Origin: Gentiana macrophylla
Lineage: Eukaryota; Streptophyta; Magnoliopsida; Gentianales; Gentianaceae
Assembly: GCA_026214975.1 (NCBI GenBank)
Contig: CM047813.1
Location: 34,071,871 to 34,135,870 of the forward strand
Direction: 5' to 3'
Length of the DNA: 64,000 bases
Positions 10,976 through 22,755 of this stretch are shown in pieces. Made by a program: the position numbers and the translations under genes. The first letter of the stretch is position 1. Each line of letters starts with the position of its first letter. The notes beneath the pieces are model-generated. The model did not search any database and was not told where the DNA came from. It worked only from the letters and a program-made list of their open reading frames with translations.

Positions 10976-11387
10976 GTACATTAATAATGGATAACTTAGC
11001 TATGTCAGCCTTATTTAATACAAGAATGTGAAACACTTTTGTGTTAAGTAAGATAGCTAAGAAGTTAAGCCTACCTTTCAAAATTTAAGAAACTTTTAGG
11101 ACACCATCTAGGTAAAGTGAACATATGGCTGACACGTTGAATAGAAATTTGGTTAGTGCGGTTTCAGTGGATCAAGAGTGGTTGATCAGTTTTGGATTTT
11201 GTGTAGAAAGGTTTGAACGGTTTGGAAATCAGTAGAGTTTTGGTTTAGTGGATAGCAGGATCATGTTTGTTAGTTGTTGTTCATAGGAAACAAGTGAAGC
11301 TTCGGTTTTGGTTTGTGTTGAAGAGAGAGCTGCTAAGAAAGGTCAACTGTCTGAGAACGCTTCAATTTCGAGGATGAAACTCTTTTT
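10976..11387 (+). pseudogene. Decayed protease and pol remnant, gypsy B
   Basis: The first 60 codons match the protease start of C. The active-site triad DTGAS has become NTRM, so the catalytic Asp is gone. At 11035-11110 more words match C (KIAKKL, then LPF). From about 11120 the sequence cannot be aligned to pol, and at 11360 the family's 3' boundary (TTCGAGGATGAAACTC) appears. Reverse transcriptase, RNase H and integrase are missing. Confidence 0.75.
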
Positions 11388-11400
11388 AAAGGGTGGGGAA
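11388..11400 (+). other. Polypurine tract of gypsy B
   Basis: AAAGGGTGGGGAA directly precedes the LTR start TGTAATATC. The same arrangement occurs in A (5535-5547) and C (60047-60059). Confidence 0.75.
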
Positions 11401-11473
11401 TGTAATATCTCGAACTTTAAAAAAGGGCAGACGAGTCAATTTGTAAAATTCAGAATATTATATTTATTTATTA

Positions 11474-11474
<1 letters not shown>

Positions 11475-11533
<59 letters not shown>
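11475..11533. repeat. CA/TA microsatellite in LTR of gypsy B
   Basis: About 18 CA units are followed by about 11 TA units. The tract lies some 75 bp inside the LTR, the same place where C carries TA followed by TG. Confidence 0.95.
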
Positions 11534-12100
11534 GGGGAAAACTATGGAATCAAGGGAGTTTATGGGGGAGTTAATAGAAATTAATGGAGGAGTTGGGAGA
11601 ATAAAACCTCCCATTACTAAAGAGAGTGTGGAGAATTTTCAGATTTGGAACGTTGGTACCTTTGAGAGCAATAAGAAAAGAGAACTCTCCCCAAATTCTC
11701 ACAAGATATTCAACAGTTTTCAGAATAAAATACGGAAATAGAATCAACAAGAGAAGAGGGTCGTTGTGACACAAAAAGTTCCAAGTTTCATAGATGTTCA
11801 TAGTTGGAGGATCAAGTGTTGCTGCAGTCCTTCTCGTAGTTCTTGCTTTGGTTTTGCTTGAAATAAGTAAGAGTCTCTTCCTATTGTTTAATTATGGTTT
11901 TATGATGATATGGTTGAGTTTTGGTATGTATTGTGGTTAGAAATCAGGCTTAAGTGTTGTTGTTGTGATATGGTATGTTATGGTATGTTAAGGTTATGTT
12001 TTACTGTTGTTTTGTTGTCCAAACTGATGTTAAACATAATGGGATCGGGTTAGAATTCGTAAAAGTGCAGAAAACTGTTGTTTAGGGCTGATTTATGGTC

Positions 12101-12258
12101 AATGCGTGCGCATTGGGTGGGAAGTGCATGCATTACAGGTCCAGAATGTATGAAACTGATACAGAGAGCTTTTAGCGTGCGCATTGGGGAGCGTAGCGTG
12201 TGTTTTAACAGGCCAGAAAGCATCCTGAATGGTTCAGGAAGGTTTATGCCTACGCATT
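12101..12258. repeat. Degenerate palindrome array in LTR of gypsy B
   Basis: One full AATGCGTGCGCATT and three damaged copies (ending GCATGCATT, GCGTGCGCATT and CCTACGCATT) occupy the position of the array in A and C. Confidence 0.7.
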
Positions 12259-12484
12259 AGCCCTACTTTTGGTGTTTAAGTTGTTTTGAGCCCCGAATCC
12301 AGTTTTAAATGTTGTTTCTTGATCTAATAACATTTAATAAATATGAACAAGCCTTGATTAAGATTCTAATGCGTTTAGTTCTGGCACTGAATGGATTCTT
12401 TTTACAAGTTGAAGTTTGGGACCGTTGGAAGAGTATGACTGGCTTGTGCTTTGATGAATTAATATTCATCAATGTCTGTGTATG

Positions 12485-14289
12485 TGATGACGGTCAAATT
12501 ATACCCGTAAAAGTCATCAACATTGACCTTAAATCGAGATTAATAATATATATTTCATATTAAATCACATGATTATATTTAATATTTAATGTTATGTGAT
12601 TTATATTATGTAAATTGGTATTTAGCTGTTTTTATTATTTAAAGCCGATTTATTGTGTGATAATTATTGATTTTGCAGATCACAACAAATCGAGAGGATT
12701 AATGTCATTCAATCAATTATATCAAGATAAAGAAGGAAGAAAATCGGAGCATTAATCAAGAGATAAATCAGATCAACACGAAAGCGTGCAGTGGGGAACA
12801 AGACAGACGAGAAAAACGATTGACGCGTGAAAAGTTAGGTTCGGTCGACCGAGCCTGATGCTTCGGTCGACCGAGTGTCACCTCTCGGTTGACCGAGCCT
12901 CGGGTTTGGGTCGGTTTTCGGCTTTAATCGTGCTTATCTTCTAGAACCACCCTAAGTCGGCAAAAACCTCTATATAAGCAAGCAGCTACGAGAATTGTAA
13001 TACACACAAAAATACACCAACATATCCCTTCATTCTTTCTTCAATTTTATAGCTTTGATACAATGTAGTTTATTGAAGGTTTCCAGCAATTTAAAGGCTG
13101 CGATTATGTAAGCCTTTATTTTCTGTTTCTTTTCTTTTAAGTAATTAATTCCCCCCAATTATGCTTTATCGTTTGAGTTAGTTAATTCATAGCTAGATGA
13201 TGTAGATCTAGGCTATGACGTTAGGGATGTGGCGAAGCCTTGTCTATGAGGATCCCATAACCTACGTCATATGTTTAACGTCTATTCATGAATCTGCTTG
13301 GTTTAATTAATGCGTATCTATGTTAGTTTATATGAATACTGTGCGAATTACTGTTTAATCTGCTCTGTATGATGAAACGCTGAGAGATATGTTCAGGGAT
13401 GTAATCTGGGGATGAAATTGATTCGGGTGACCGAATGAGTCCACTCGGTCGACCGAGCCCACCTATTCGGTCGACCGAGCCCTGTTTTATCCGTTAAATA
13501 GCCACGCCTTTATGGTTAGGTTAACTTAATAGAATTTATTATCTCATTAGGTATGGCCACGGCCACGTTGCTCGTCGATTTTAATTCGCGTCACGATTAG
13601 GAAATACCAATATAGGACTCCTAGGTCGGCATGAATGACCTTCCGGGCTTTCAATGAGATCTAGGCGTGTTTTGTATTTGGGAATTGTGCACACCTAGTT
13701 ATACGTGAGGTCGTAGACTAGCATGAGACCTAAAAGGTAATTGTTAGTTGGACGAGGGCTTGAGCGATCGTTTAGGAAGTACGCCAACCACGGGAATGTT
13801 GCCTGGACGAGGTGTACGGTTAATATCGGCATCCTTAGTCGTAAGCGTGTGAGTTATATGAGATGGAGGCACCAAAAGCGCGAAGTCACGTAACAATACC
13901 ACGTTGATTTAGTGACTTACCGCTGCTAAGTCAAGTTAAAGAGGATGACTCCCGTAGCCAATCTAAGATAGATACAAACGGATTGATGAGCTAATAAGTT
14001 CAGTTTATTATATAAATTATCTAGGTCCAAACGATAAAGACTATAATTGGGGAGGTTAATTACGCGTTGTGTGAGTCGTGTCTTTACTTTTCTTGTTTTA
14101 TGTTGGTCGTAGACCGCCTCTATGTCCTTAACATGTTAAATTAATTGTTTGTATATAAGATGATCCACAATTGGTTCCCTGTGGGATCGACCTTGATTCA
14201 CTATAGCTATACTACGATGGGCCTAGTCCTCTTGCTAGTATTGGTTTATGGTGGTCGAGTATTTTATAACCCGATTGACCACGTCATCA
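12485..14289 (+). repeat. 5' LTR of element D
   Basis: This 1,805-bp LTR has three TCGGTYGACCGA palindromes at about 12840-12898, just upstream of a TATATAA box at 12971. Two more lie at about 13440-13482, downstream of the box. It differs from the 3' LTR mainly by small indels and scattered substitutions. Confidence 0.9.
12971..12977 (+). promoter_or_regulatory. TATA box in the LTR of element D
   Basis: CTCTATATAAGCAAGC is the best promoter-like word in the LTR. The same word recurs in the 3' LTR at about 18786, and E has CCTATATATACTTG at the equivalent place. Confidence 0.6.
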
Positions 14290-14295
14290 AGTTTT

Positions 14296-14313
14296 TGGCG
14301 CCATGTTGCCGGG
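14296..14313 (+). other. Primer-binding site, tRNA-Asp type (D)
   Basis: TGGCGCC, two extra bases, then GTTGCCGGGAA lies six bases after the LTR. Plant tRNA-Asp ends so that its complement reads TGGCGCCGTTGCCGGGGA. Confidence 0.8.
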
Positions 14314-17300
14314 AACCAACGGTCAATTTTATATATAAATAATTTTTTTATTCATGTCGGGTTTTCTGCTTTTGGAAGTCGCTTTTACGCTTTGAGTCCT
14401 CTCTGGTTTATGCTCTGCTCTGTGCAAAAATCCAGATTCTAAAAAATTAAAAAAATAAAAAAAAAAAAAAAAAAAATATTTATTCGGTCGATCGAGAGAC
14501 CTCGCTCGATCGATCGAGAATTTAGATTTTTGTTTTGTTTTGTTTTGTTTTGTTCTTGTTCGCTCGCTTTTACGGTTTCGATTTGTGTTTTCGAAGTCCG
14601 GAATTTCGCGTGTCTGCTTATCCTCAGATGTTTAATCCGTGAGTCTGATAGCGACATGGGAAACCATGTTAAAATCGCCCTACGGTCTGTTTTGTTTTGT
14701 TTTTCTTCTGTTTGCAGAAACCAGGGAAGCAATAATCTGAGTCAGTAATTTTTCAAGGGCGCTGAGAAAATAACCCAGCAAACATGTGGAGCTACGAATC
14801 TAAGATGGGAAAAGCGATGGAAGCAATACCTTTAAAGCACAAAGATGGCTCCGGAAAAATCTTAAAGGCTTAAATTCTTCGTGGTACAATGTTGAAGGCA
14901 AGGTACTACCTTTTTTGCTTATGTTTTATTACCTTTTGGTTTTTTGAGCATAAGTTAGCCTATACATGAACCGTAGTATGAATCTTAGCCCGGAGTTGGT
15001 TTGTAAGAATAATTTCATTAGTGTCGATGGTTTTGCCCCATATCTGTCTCATCTAGAGGGTGTAGGGAAACATGTAGTAGTTGAAGGAAGCAGTGAATAA
15101 AGAGTTCCTCGTAGTTACATTAAAATCTCATGGTCCTATGCATGAGATTGCTTCCTATCAAGCCATGGGAGCAACAAATTGTGTAGTTTGAGCATTCACA
15201 ATCTAAAGGAGACGTTGAGTTTTGGGAGAACACCATCTTTTGCTTTCGTTGATGTTTATGGTGATGGCTTCTCGGTGAACCCACCTTAAACAAAAACGAG
15301 ATTACGCTTTGGGTGAAAATTTAGAAATCGAAGAATCTTTGTACATAGGTTCGAAATGGTTTAACCATGGTCAAGCGAGTTCAACCGAGCTTCGCTCAAT
15401 CAACTCCCTCCACGTGTGATGTACGTTACGTGCAGCCGACAAGACTTAGCATAGCCGATAAGCCTTCGGGCTAAACGGGCTTATCTTGACGGATTGGCCT
15501 CGAATCGTCACATATGTTCCAACGAATAAGACGGCATAGGCTTGCCTACATAACCGACCTTATTCGGAGTACTTTGATTCATTGTTTCTTATTGTCAAGT
15601 CCAAAACCGTAATTAGTAACCGTAATTCACTAATTCCTAAAACGAGAGCCGAGGTAAGAGCTTTGGATAAATGGTATGGCTAAATGTCGTTTCCTAGGTC
15701 TCACAACCAAGGGAAGGGTATTAATCCGCAAAAGCAACAAGCCCACCTCTTATAGTGCTCAGAGGGTCAAAGTCTGGCGATCCAAGAATGATAACTGACA
15801 AGGATACTTTTGGAAAGTCGAGCTGAAGACTCTAAACTCAGAACTACTTCTTTAAAACCCTTAGGATTTCTTTTTAGGATTTCAGGTTTTTCTTTGAGTC
15901 CAATAAGAGTAACGTGACATATGTTGAGGTTTTTTATTTTGCCGTGTTCCGATGGCCATTGGGCTAAGGATGTGCAAAACTTTTTTACTCAATATAGGCC
16001 ACGTGAAATAGAGTTCCGTAGGAGAGTCAAGAAATTGCTGAATAAAAGGAAATTTAGCAATCAACCTTAAGATGGAAGCATTAAGAGAGCTTGAGAATTA
16101 TTGAAAATGTAACAGAGAAAGATTGGTGTGAACAAGAACAATTTTGGGCAACTTCCAAAATCTTTTAGAATGGTGATCCAAGTGAAAATTCACAATGAGT
16201 GCGCAATTCATTCTCGCAACTATCCTTATCTTTCCCTTTACACCTTTTCACCCTTCAACTTTTCGATCCTCTCACCAATCACCTCTGACAGTTCACATTT
16301 CTAACCATTCTTTCATCGCCTCTCTTTCTTCCATCCGTTTCACTCTCCCACCCAATCTCAATGCCTTAACCATTTTCAACCTACCCATAAACACAATTTC
16401 TTACCCATCCTTTATCTTTTCTTCCCATCCTTATGTGTATCTTTTTCTAAACCCATCACATTCTCAACCTCCATTTTGTTTACACAATACCTATGTGTTA
16501 TGGAATTTGAAATATTGCTAAGCTTTAATGATTATCTTTTATCATTTTGATTTTCATGATCCTAGTTGGGGAAGTGTAGCTCAAACCTAGCTAGATTTTA
16601 AAGGTTTTTGGTTCGATCAAAGTACAACTTATCTTTTACCGGAAGTTTTAAATTTCACATTTTTTCCGTCTATTCCGGCATTTCTAGATGATAAGTTTTG
16701 TTCTGAACTATCTCACCGATCCGACCTTGTTGATGACGGTTATGACTTTTACGTGATACATTGGGTTATTAGTAATTTCGAGGAGTAGCTACATCTCCCT
16801 AAGTTGTTGATATCCAATGCAAGCGAGAAGTTTCTGCGCTAAGTATTTGATTTTATTTTTAGCCAATAGGTCGCATTCAATCTGTTATACCTTACTAAGT
16901 TTCTCTTTTCCTAGATTGAATACCTTTTCGATCGAGTCACCCTCGTGTTTTCCCACGTCGGGTAATGCTTTTTGATCTTTGTCTTCTCCACCCGGTTTTA
17001 AGAATATTCAGGCAGTGGCGGTTGTAGATGAAGACCACCATTTTTAGTTGCTTGTTTATTTTTCTTTCTATTTAGTATTTTTCTTGTCTTTGGTTGTATA
17101 AAATAAAGTGGCTTAAACTGTTTTTAGGTATTCATACCTAATTACTGCCACGTTATTCTATAACTTCCATAGACATGGTGTTATTAACGGTTTCGTGGAG
17201 TTTGTCTGCTTATACAGGTTTTCACTTGCTTCTCCACAACATGATGACATTTACTCTGATATTGTTCCTTTACTTGAGAGCCGTTTCCAGAGCTAAGTCT

Positions 17301-18284
17301 TTTTCTTAACTTCTCACTTATTTTTGTCATTGAGGACAATGCCACGTTTAAGTGGGGGGTAGGAGACTTAGCCATGTTATGTTATAATTGAAAATTGAAT
17401 GAAACGGCACATGATTGAAAAAATTTAATAAATACCATATTATGTATCTCGTACCCTTAGAATTGTGAGTTCCTAGCTAAGAATTGATAGGAAAGGAACC
17501 AAGTTTCATGAGTACGTGATCATTTTATACTTATGCTAAGTAAATTTAAGGATATTCATGCTGGTTGTTGCGAGTAGTTATTTATTATTCAATTACTCAA
17601 ATCTGTGAATCGAGTATACCGCGCAAATCATAATAACTGAAGAAATTATGTGTACATTGCATAGATGATTGGTTATGTAGACTTAGTGTCGATACTTATT
17701 GGCTGATGTATTCTTATCTTCTTGCCAACAAAAGCGGAGTAATAAGCTTGAGACGTACCTGTGTTTGACAATGCGTTAAAACACTGGGCTTGTAGTAACA
17801 TTACCAAAGTAGCCCCGCGCTTGTGGTAATATTCGATGCTATACATGATCTAAGAAAGGGGGATACTTTAAAAAGTTTTCTTCCTTGAGATTTATAGTAT
17901 TTGAAAAATATGAAGATATGAAAAGAATATTCAACTCTTTAAGAGGCTTTGAGTAGTACTCGGTCTCCAAGTCCAAAAACCCTATAGATACGCTCTTGCT
18001 TATTGCTCTAGTGCTTCAAAAATAAAAGGCATAAGAAGTATGAATGCTGAGGTTGGTAGGTTGAGATTGCGAATTCTGCATAAACTCTAATCTTGCTACG
18101 AATATATAAAACCTAATGCACATGCACACGTCACTGCGATTCATAGTGAGTAGTGAATAATGGATATCTTATAAGCATGACTAGTATGAGTCGACTTGAG
18201 TTTCTTGTGTAAGTATGATTTGACCATAGAAAATGTTGTCTTGGGAATGACTTATTGATGCTTTGTTCGGGACGATCAAAGTCT
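14314..18284 (+). other. Internal region of element D, no coding recognised
   Basis: About 4 kb with only short open frames. It is homologous along most of its length to the interior of E, for example GTGGAGCTACGAATCTA near 14786 and 32167, and the ACCAAGGGAAGGGTATTAAT block near 15708 and 32762. A tract TTTAAGTGGGGGGTAGGAG at 17347 looks like a second polypurine tract and is kept in E. A region rich in C, T and A at 16200-16500 opens a 108-codon frame that resembles no protein. The region probably carries packaging and replication signals rather than a gene. Confidence 0.75.
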
Positions 18285-18297
18285 AAGTGGGGGTAGT
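18285..18297 (+). other. Polypurine tract of element D
   Basis: AAGTGGGGGTAGT directly precedes the 3' LTR. Confidence 0.7.
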
Positions 18298-20110
18298 TGA
18301 TGACGGTCAAATTATACCCGTAAAAAGTCATCAACATTGACCTTAAATCGAGATTAATAATATATATTTCATATTAAATCACATGATTATATTTAATATT
18401 TAATGTTATGTGATTTATATTATGTAAATTGGTATTTAGTTTTTTTTTATTATTTAAAGCCGATTTATTGTGTGATAATTATTGATTTTGCGTATCACAA
18501 CAAATCGAGAGGATTAATGTCATTCAATCAATTATATCAAGATAAAGAAGGAAGAAAATCGGAGCATTAATCAAGAGATAAATCGATCAACACGAAAGCG
18601 CAAAGATGGGGAACAAGACAGACGAAAAAGCGATTGACGCGTGAAAAGTTAGGTTCGGTCGACCGAGCCTCGATGCTTCGATCGACCGAGTGTCACCTCT
18701 CGGTTGACCGAGCCTCGGGTTTGGGTCGGTTTTCGGCTTTAATCGTGCTTATCTTCTAGAACCACCCTAAGTCGGCAAAAACCTCTATATAAGCAAGCGA
18801 TTACGAGAATTGTAATACACACAAAAATACACCAACATATCCCTTCATTCTTTCTTCAATTTTATAGCTTTGATACAATGTAGTTTATTGAAGGTTTCAA
18901 AGAATTTAAAGGCTGCGATTATGTAAGCCTTTATTTTCTGCTTTCTTTTCTTTTAAGTAATTAATTCCCCCAATTATGCTTTATCGTTTGAGTTAGTTAA
19001 TTCATAGCTAGATGATGTAGATCTAGGCTATGACGTTAGGGATGTGGCGAAGCCTTGTCTATGAGGATCCCATAACCTACGCTATATGTTTAACGCCTAT
19101 TCATGAATCGCTTGGTTTAATTAATGCGTATCTATGTTAGTTTATATGAATATGCGTATGACCATCGCTTAATCTGGCTTCGTATGATGAAACGCCGAGA
19201 GATATGTTCGGGGATGTAATCTGGGATGAAATTGATTCGGGTGACCGAATGAGTCCACTCGGTCGACCGAGCCCACCTATTCGGTCGACCGAGCCCTGCT
19301 TTTATCCGTTAAATAGCCACGCCTTTATGGTTAGGTTAACTTAATAGAATTTATTATCTCAGTTAGGTATGGCCACGCCTACGTTGCTCGTCGCTTTTAA
19401 TTCGCGTCACGATTAGGAAATACCAATATAGGACTCCTGGTCGGCTTATGAATGACCTTCCGGGCTTTCAAATGAGATCTAGGCGGTGTTTTGTATTTGG
19501 GAATTGTGCACACCTAGTTATACGTAGGTCGTAGACTAGCATGAGACCTAAAAGGTAATTGTTAGTTGGACGAGGGCTTGAGCGATCGTTTAGAAGTACG
19601 CCTAACCACGGGAATGTTGCCTGGGCGAGGTGTACGGTTAATATCGGCATCCTTAGAGTCGTAAGCGTGTGAGTTATTATATGAGATGGAGGCACCAAAA
19701 GCGAAGTCACGTAACAATACCATTAGTGATTTAGTGACTTACCGGTGCTAAGTCAAGTTAAAGAGGATGACTCCGTAGCCAATCTAAGATAGATACAAAC
19801 GGATTGACAGCTTAATAAGTTCAGCTTTATTATATAAATTATCTAGGTCCAAACGATAAAGACTATAATTGGGGAGGTTAATTACGTTGTGTAGAGTCGT
19901 GTCTTTACTTTTCTTGTTTTATGTTGGTCGTGACCGCCTCTATGTCCTTAACATGTTTAATTAATTGTTTGTATATAAGATGATCCACAATTGGTTCCTC
20001 CGTGGGATCGACCTTGATTCACTATAGCTATACTACGATGGGCCTAGTCCTCTTGCTAGTATTGGTTTATGGTGGTCGAGTATTTTATAACCTGATTGAC
20101 CACGTCATCA
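18298..20110 (+). repeat. 3' LTR of element D
   Basis: This 1,813-bp copy of the D LTR carries the same palindromes at about 18654-18712 and 19257-19295. The GTATG duplication follows at once. Confidence 0.9.
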
Positions 20111-21106
20111 GTATGTGTTAGGATGTTGTGTCTAGAATGTTTTAGGAGAGTGAGTGGAAGGAGTGATGGAGCTTACTTGAAGACACTTAGGTGGCAAGTT
20201 AACAACTAATAATAAATGTACTTGTGTAGTTAAAAGACTAAACATCATGACATTCTTGGTAAGGCAGAAGTTTATATCACGATGTGTGGGCGGTCAGTAA
20301 AAGTAAATAATTGTGCTGGCCTTTGAGAGGCACTGGGAGTAGAGGGATTTCACCGAACGTGTAGACTATCGGGGCTAGCCCATGGCTATTGGTGTACTCG
20401 AATAATAGGTTGCAAACGATATCCCGTGATGGATATACACCATGCGTAGTGACCTTGAATGCGGATGTAACAAAGATAAGTTAAGCTAGAAACCAATAGT
20501 CACGTCATGCCGATGAGCATGAAGTAAACCCTAGAGTTGAGTCGGTCTCACAATGTCAACTTAATTAATAACAAGAACCTTTGTTTTTTGTAGAACATAA
20601 TTATTCAATAGCTTCTCCCTCTTATCTATGTATGTTGTACTTACCTACATTGCATTTTGTTGTATGCTTTGTGGGGTGGGAAGATGAACATGTTGATCCA
20701 GTTGCGGATGAGAACTTTGAGGATGATGATGCTTGATGATGCTTTTGCTTTACTTTGTTTTATGAACTTTGTGTAGACTACGCTGTTGTACTTTCTTTTT
20801 TACAAGACTTGTTGTACATTTTGTTAAGACTAGTTTGTGAGATAAGTTTGTTGTTCTTTTTTAAGACTTTGTACTTGTAACTTTTGGACTTCGTTGTTAC
20901 AAATTAAACTTTCTATCTTTAGTATGTTTGTAATCTATTCTTAGAAGCATTTATGGTGTTTTCCGAGTCTTTTTAGCTTCCGTTTTGCTAAACTCGATAC
21001 GACGTAGTAAAGGTTTACGTATAATATTGGATTTATTTAATATTATACGTGCTGAACGTTTTTTTTTTCCGGATAAAAACTCGGTATCCAGAAACGGGGC
21101 GTTACA

Positions 21107-21949
21107 CCAAATCCCGTCCCCTGCTAAACATAATTACCTCTTTTGCCCCCGATGACATGAAACCTCTTCCTTCCCCTTCTCATGCTGGAACTTTAGCCCT
21201 TCATTCTATATGCAATCTAAATTTGAAGCGGATTTAGCCCAACATTTCATCAAAGGTATATAGTATCATTGTCACATAACATTGCATGATTCAGTGTGTC
21301 AGAATGGTTCATTAAATTACGAGATGATCTAGCTGCATTTTCTTTCTTGTCCTAACCACATTAATCAACAAATTTAAGAAAAAAATAAGCATATATTAAG
21401 TACATGCATTATACGATATATGCATAAAAAAGAACAATAAAAAATTAAGAACCTCTCATTACTTAAAATAAACATTCAATAAATATATCACCGCGTGTAA
21501 CAAATACTATCTATATTTTATAAAAAAAATAAATCTGTCTGAATCATTAGATTGTCTATAATATTTTTACACTAAACGTGCCTTTAAGTATAATATGTTG
21601 TGTTTTAAGCAACATATGTTGCTGTAGCTTGGATGGCAAAGTGTCTAGACTTTTAGTCTTAGGTAGGTTTGCTTCTCATTAGAAGCAACATTTTACTCCT
21701 TGCAAAAAATGCTGCTGATGTGGAAAGTGGGTTGACATGTTTGGCTGACATGGAATTTTTGGATGACATGGCATTTTATTTGGCCGGAAAGTTGTCCAGT
21801 CAACATTTTCCGGCGTTTAGGATAATTTTTGCAACCAAAAAAACCAATTAAAGGACCAAAATTATGACCGGAAAAAACCAGGACCAAAATTGCAAAAACG
21901 TGTTCAGTTACAGGTCTAAATTTGCAATTTAGCCGACGGGAAACCCCTT
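21107..21949. other. Spacer right of gypsy B, SINE-like word
   Basis: No gene was recognised. At about 21622-21690 the text TGGATGGCAAAGTGTC followed by AGGTAGGTTTGCTTCTC loosely resembles the A and B boxes of a tRNA-derived SINE head, but no clear body, tail or target duplication was found. At 21830-21910 a phrase of the type GGACCAAAATTGCAAA, common in plant intergenic repeats, occurs twice in variant form. Confidence 0.3.
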
Positions 21950-22249
21950 GACGATTTCTCAACTGTGAGAGTTTATTAGAACTCAATCCCCTCAGGTGGT
22001 GTGCCTTATAGAAACCATGATACAATGTAACAAGGTGTCTTACTGTATTGTCCTGTCCGTCAACTGGGCTTTAATAATTTCATCTCAAATGATGCAAATA
22101 ATACCGGAGGTGGCGTGATCTTAATGTGGCAAGACAGTGTATCAATTCTGCAATCACAATAGACTGATTTTACTCTTAAAACAAATATGGGGCCCTCATC
22201 TTAATCTCAAAATGTGGTTCGTTGGCTTGTATTTTTATGGTAGTACAAA

Positions 22250-22516
22250 CAGGGGCGGAGCCAGGATCTACGGTTAGGGGGCGTAAATTGCAGTCAAACT
22301 CACGGGCGAACGCCATAGGCATATTTTTATCGATGGGCCCAGTTCTAAATATAATATCACATAGAGAGTCAAAAAAACAGATATAACTATTAACATTAAT
22401 CCAGAAGAACCAACATATGTTTATAAGAACGTAAAAAATTTAGACATAAATATAATAATTATCATGTTCAAAATTTATACTTAGTAAACAAAAGCTTTAA
22501 AAAACCATGACATCTT

Positions 22517-22556
<40 letters not shown>

Positions 22557-22755
22557 TCATAATCGAAGCTGAGATGTATGACTAAAAAACTAATTGCTTT
22601 ACCAATTAAGCTATTTTAGAGGTCTAAGAATTAAAAGACAACAAATTATATATATTCATTTCTACACAATATTAAAAATTGTCAAGAGTATATTAGTCAT
22701 TTTCAAAAAACTTAGGGGGACGCATGCCCCTAGCCCCTCTGTAGATCCGCCCATG
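22250..22755. mobile_element. hAT-type MITE, 506 bp
   Basis: The element begins CAGGGGCGGAGCC and ends GGATCCGCCCATG-like (TAGATCCGCCCATG). Its terminal inverted repeats start CAGGG, as in plant hAT elements. A perfect 8-bp duplication AGTACAAA flanks it (22242-22249 and 22756-22763). No transposase is present. It contains a 36-base A tract (22518-22553) and a tRNA-like stretch on the reverse strand. It interrupts the LINE endonuclease, whose reading resumes after it. Confidence 0.85.
22554..22612 (-). other. tRNA-like (SINE-type) cassette inside the hAT MITE
   Basis: Read on the reverse strand, AGCTTAATTGGTAAAGC (22612-22596) resembles the tRNA A box and GCTTCGATTATGAGCC (22569-22554) resembles the B box and T arm. 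A poly(T) run follows, the complement of the A tract at 22518-22553. That order is like a tRNA-derived SINE with a poly(T) tail, or a tRNA gene fragment. A folded cloverleaf was not verified, and the boxes are imperfect. Confidence 0.4.

Larger units (their letters stand above)
12485..20110 (+). mobile_element. Non-autonomous LTR retrotransposon D
   Basis: This 7,626-bp element sits in the LTR of gypsy B with the 5-bp duplication GTATG at 12480-12484 and 20111-20115. Its LTRs (1.8 kb) begin TGATGACGGTC and end CACGTCATCA, giving inverted ends TGATGACG/CGTCATCA. The primer-binding site matches the 3' end of plant tRNA-Asp, and a G-rich polypurine tract precedes the 3' LTR. The 4.0-kb interior has no gag or pol motif and no long open frame. 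The tRNA-Asp primer and an internal TTTAAGTGGGGGG tract recall Athila/Tat-type gypsy elements, so it is probably a large derivative (LARD-like) of that group. Element E is its relative. Confidence 0.9.
7897..21106 (+). mobile_element. Gypsy element B, nested host of several insertions
   Basis: B is recognisable as pieces of gag, a gag-protease intron, a decayed protease, a polypurine tract (11388-11400) and a 3' LTR. The pol region after protease is deleted. Two solo LTRs lie in its gag and element D lies in its LTR, each with a clean 5-bp duplication. Its 5' LTR and the start of gag were lost on the side where element A inserted. After the LTR the flank reads CCAAA, which should have been its target duplication. 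Confidence 0.85.
11401..21106 (+). repeat. 3' LTR of gypsy B, interrupted by element D
   Basis: The LTR runs from TGTAATATCTCGAAC at 11401 to GGGGCGTTACA at 21106, with the D insertion at 12485-20110 removed. It carries a CA/TA microsatellite, a donor-like AAATAAGTAAGAG at 11861, a degenerate palindrome array (12101-12258), the acidic frame ending at about 20737 and the terminal hairpin near 21015-21050. About 2.08 kb remain without D, near the length of the other LTRs of the family. Confidence 0.88.

Noticed and set aside
16195..16521. 108-codon frame in the interior of element D
   Set aside because: It is a low-complexity C/T/A-rich stretch, and the equivalent in E (33154-33504) is in a different frame, so no conserved protein is indicated.
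21622..21690. tRNA gene
   Set aside because: The A- and B-box-like words are weak, no acceptor stem pairs, and no tail or duplication is present; at most a SINE relic.
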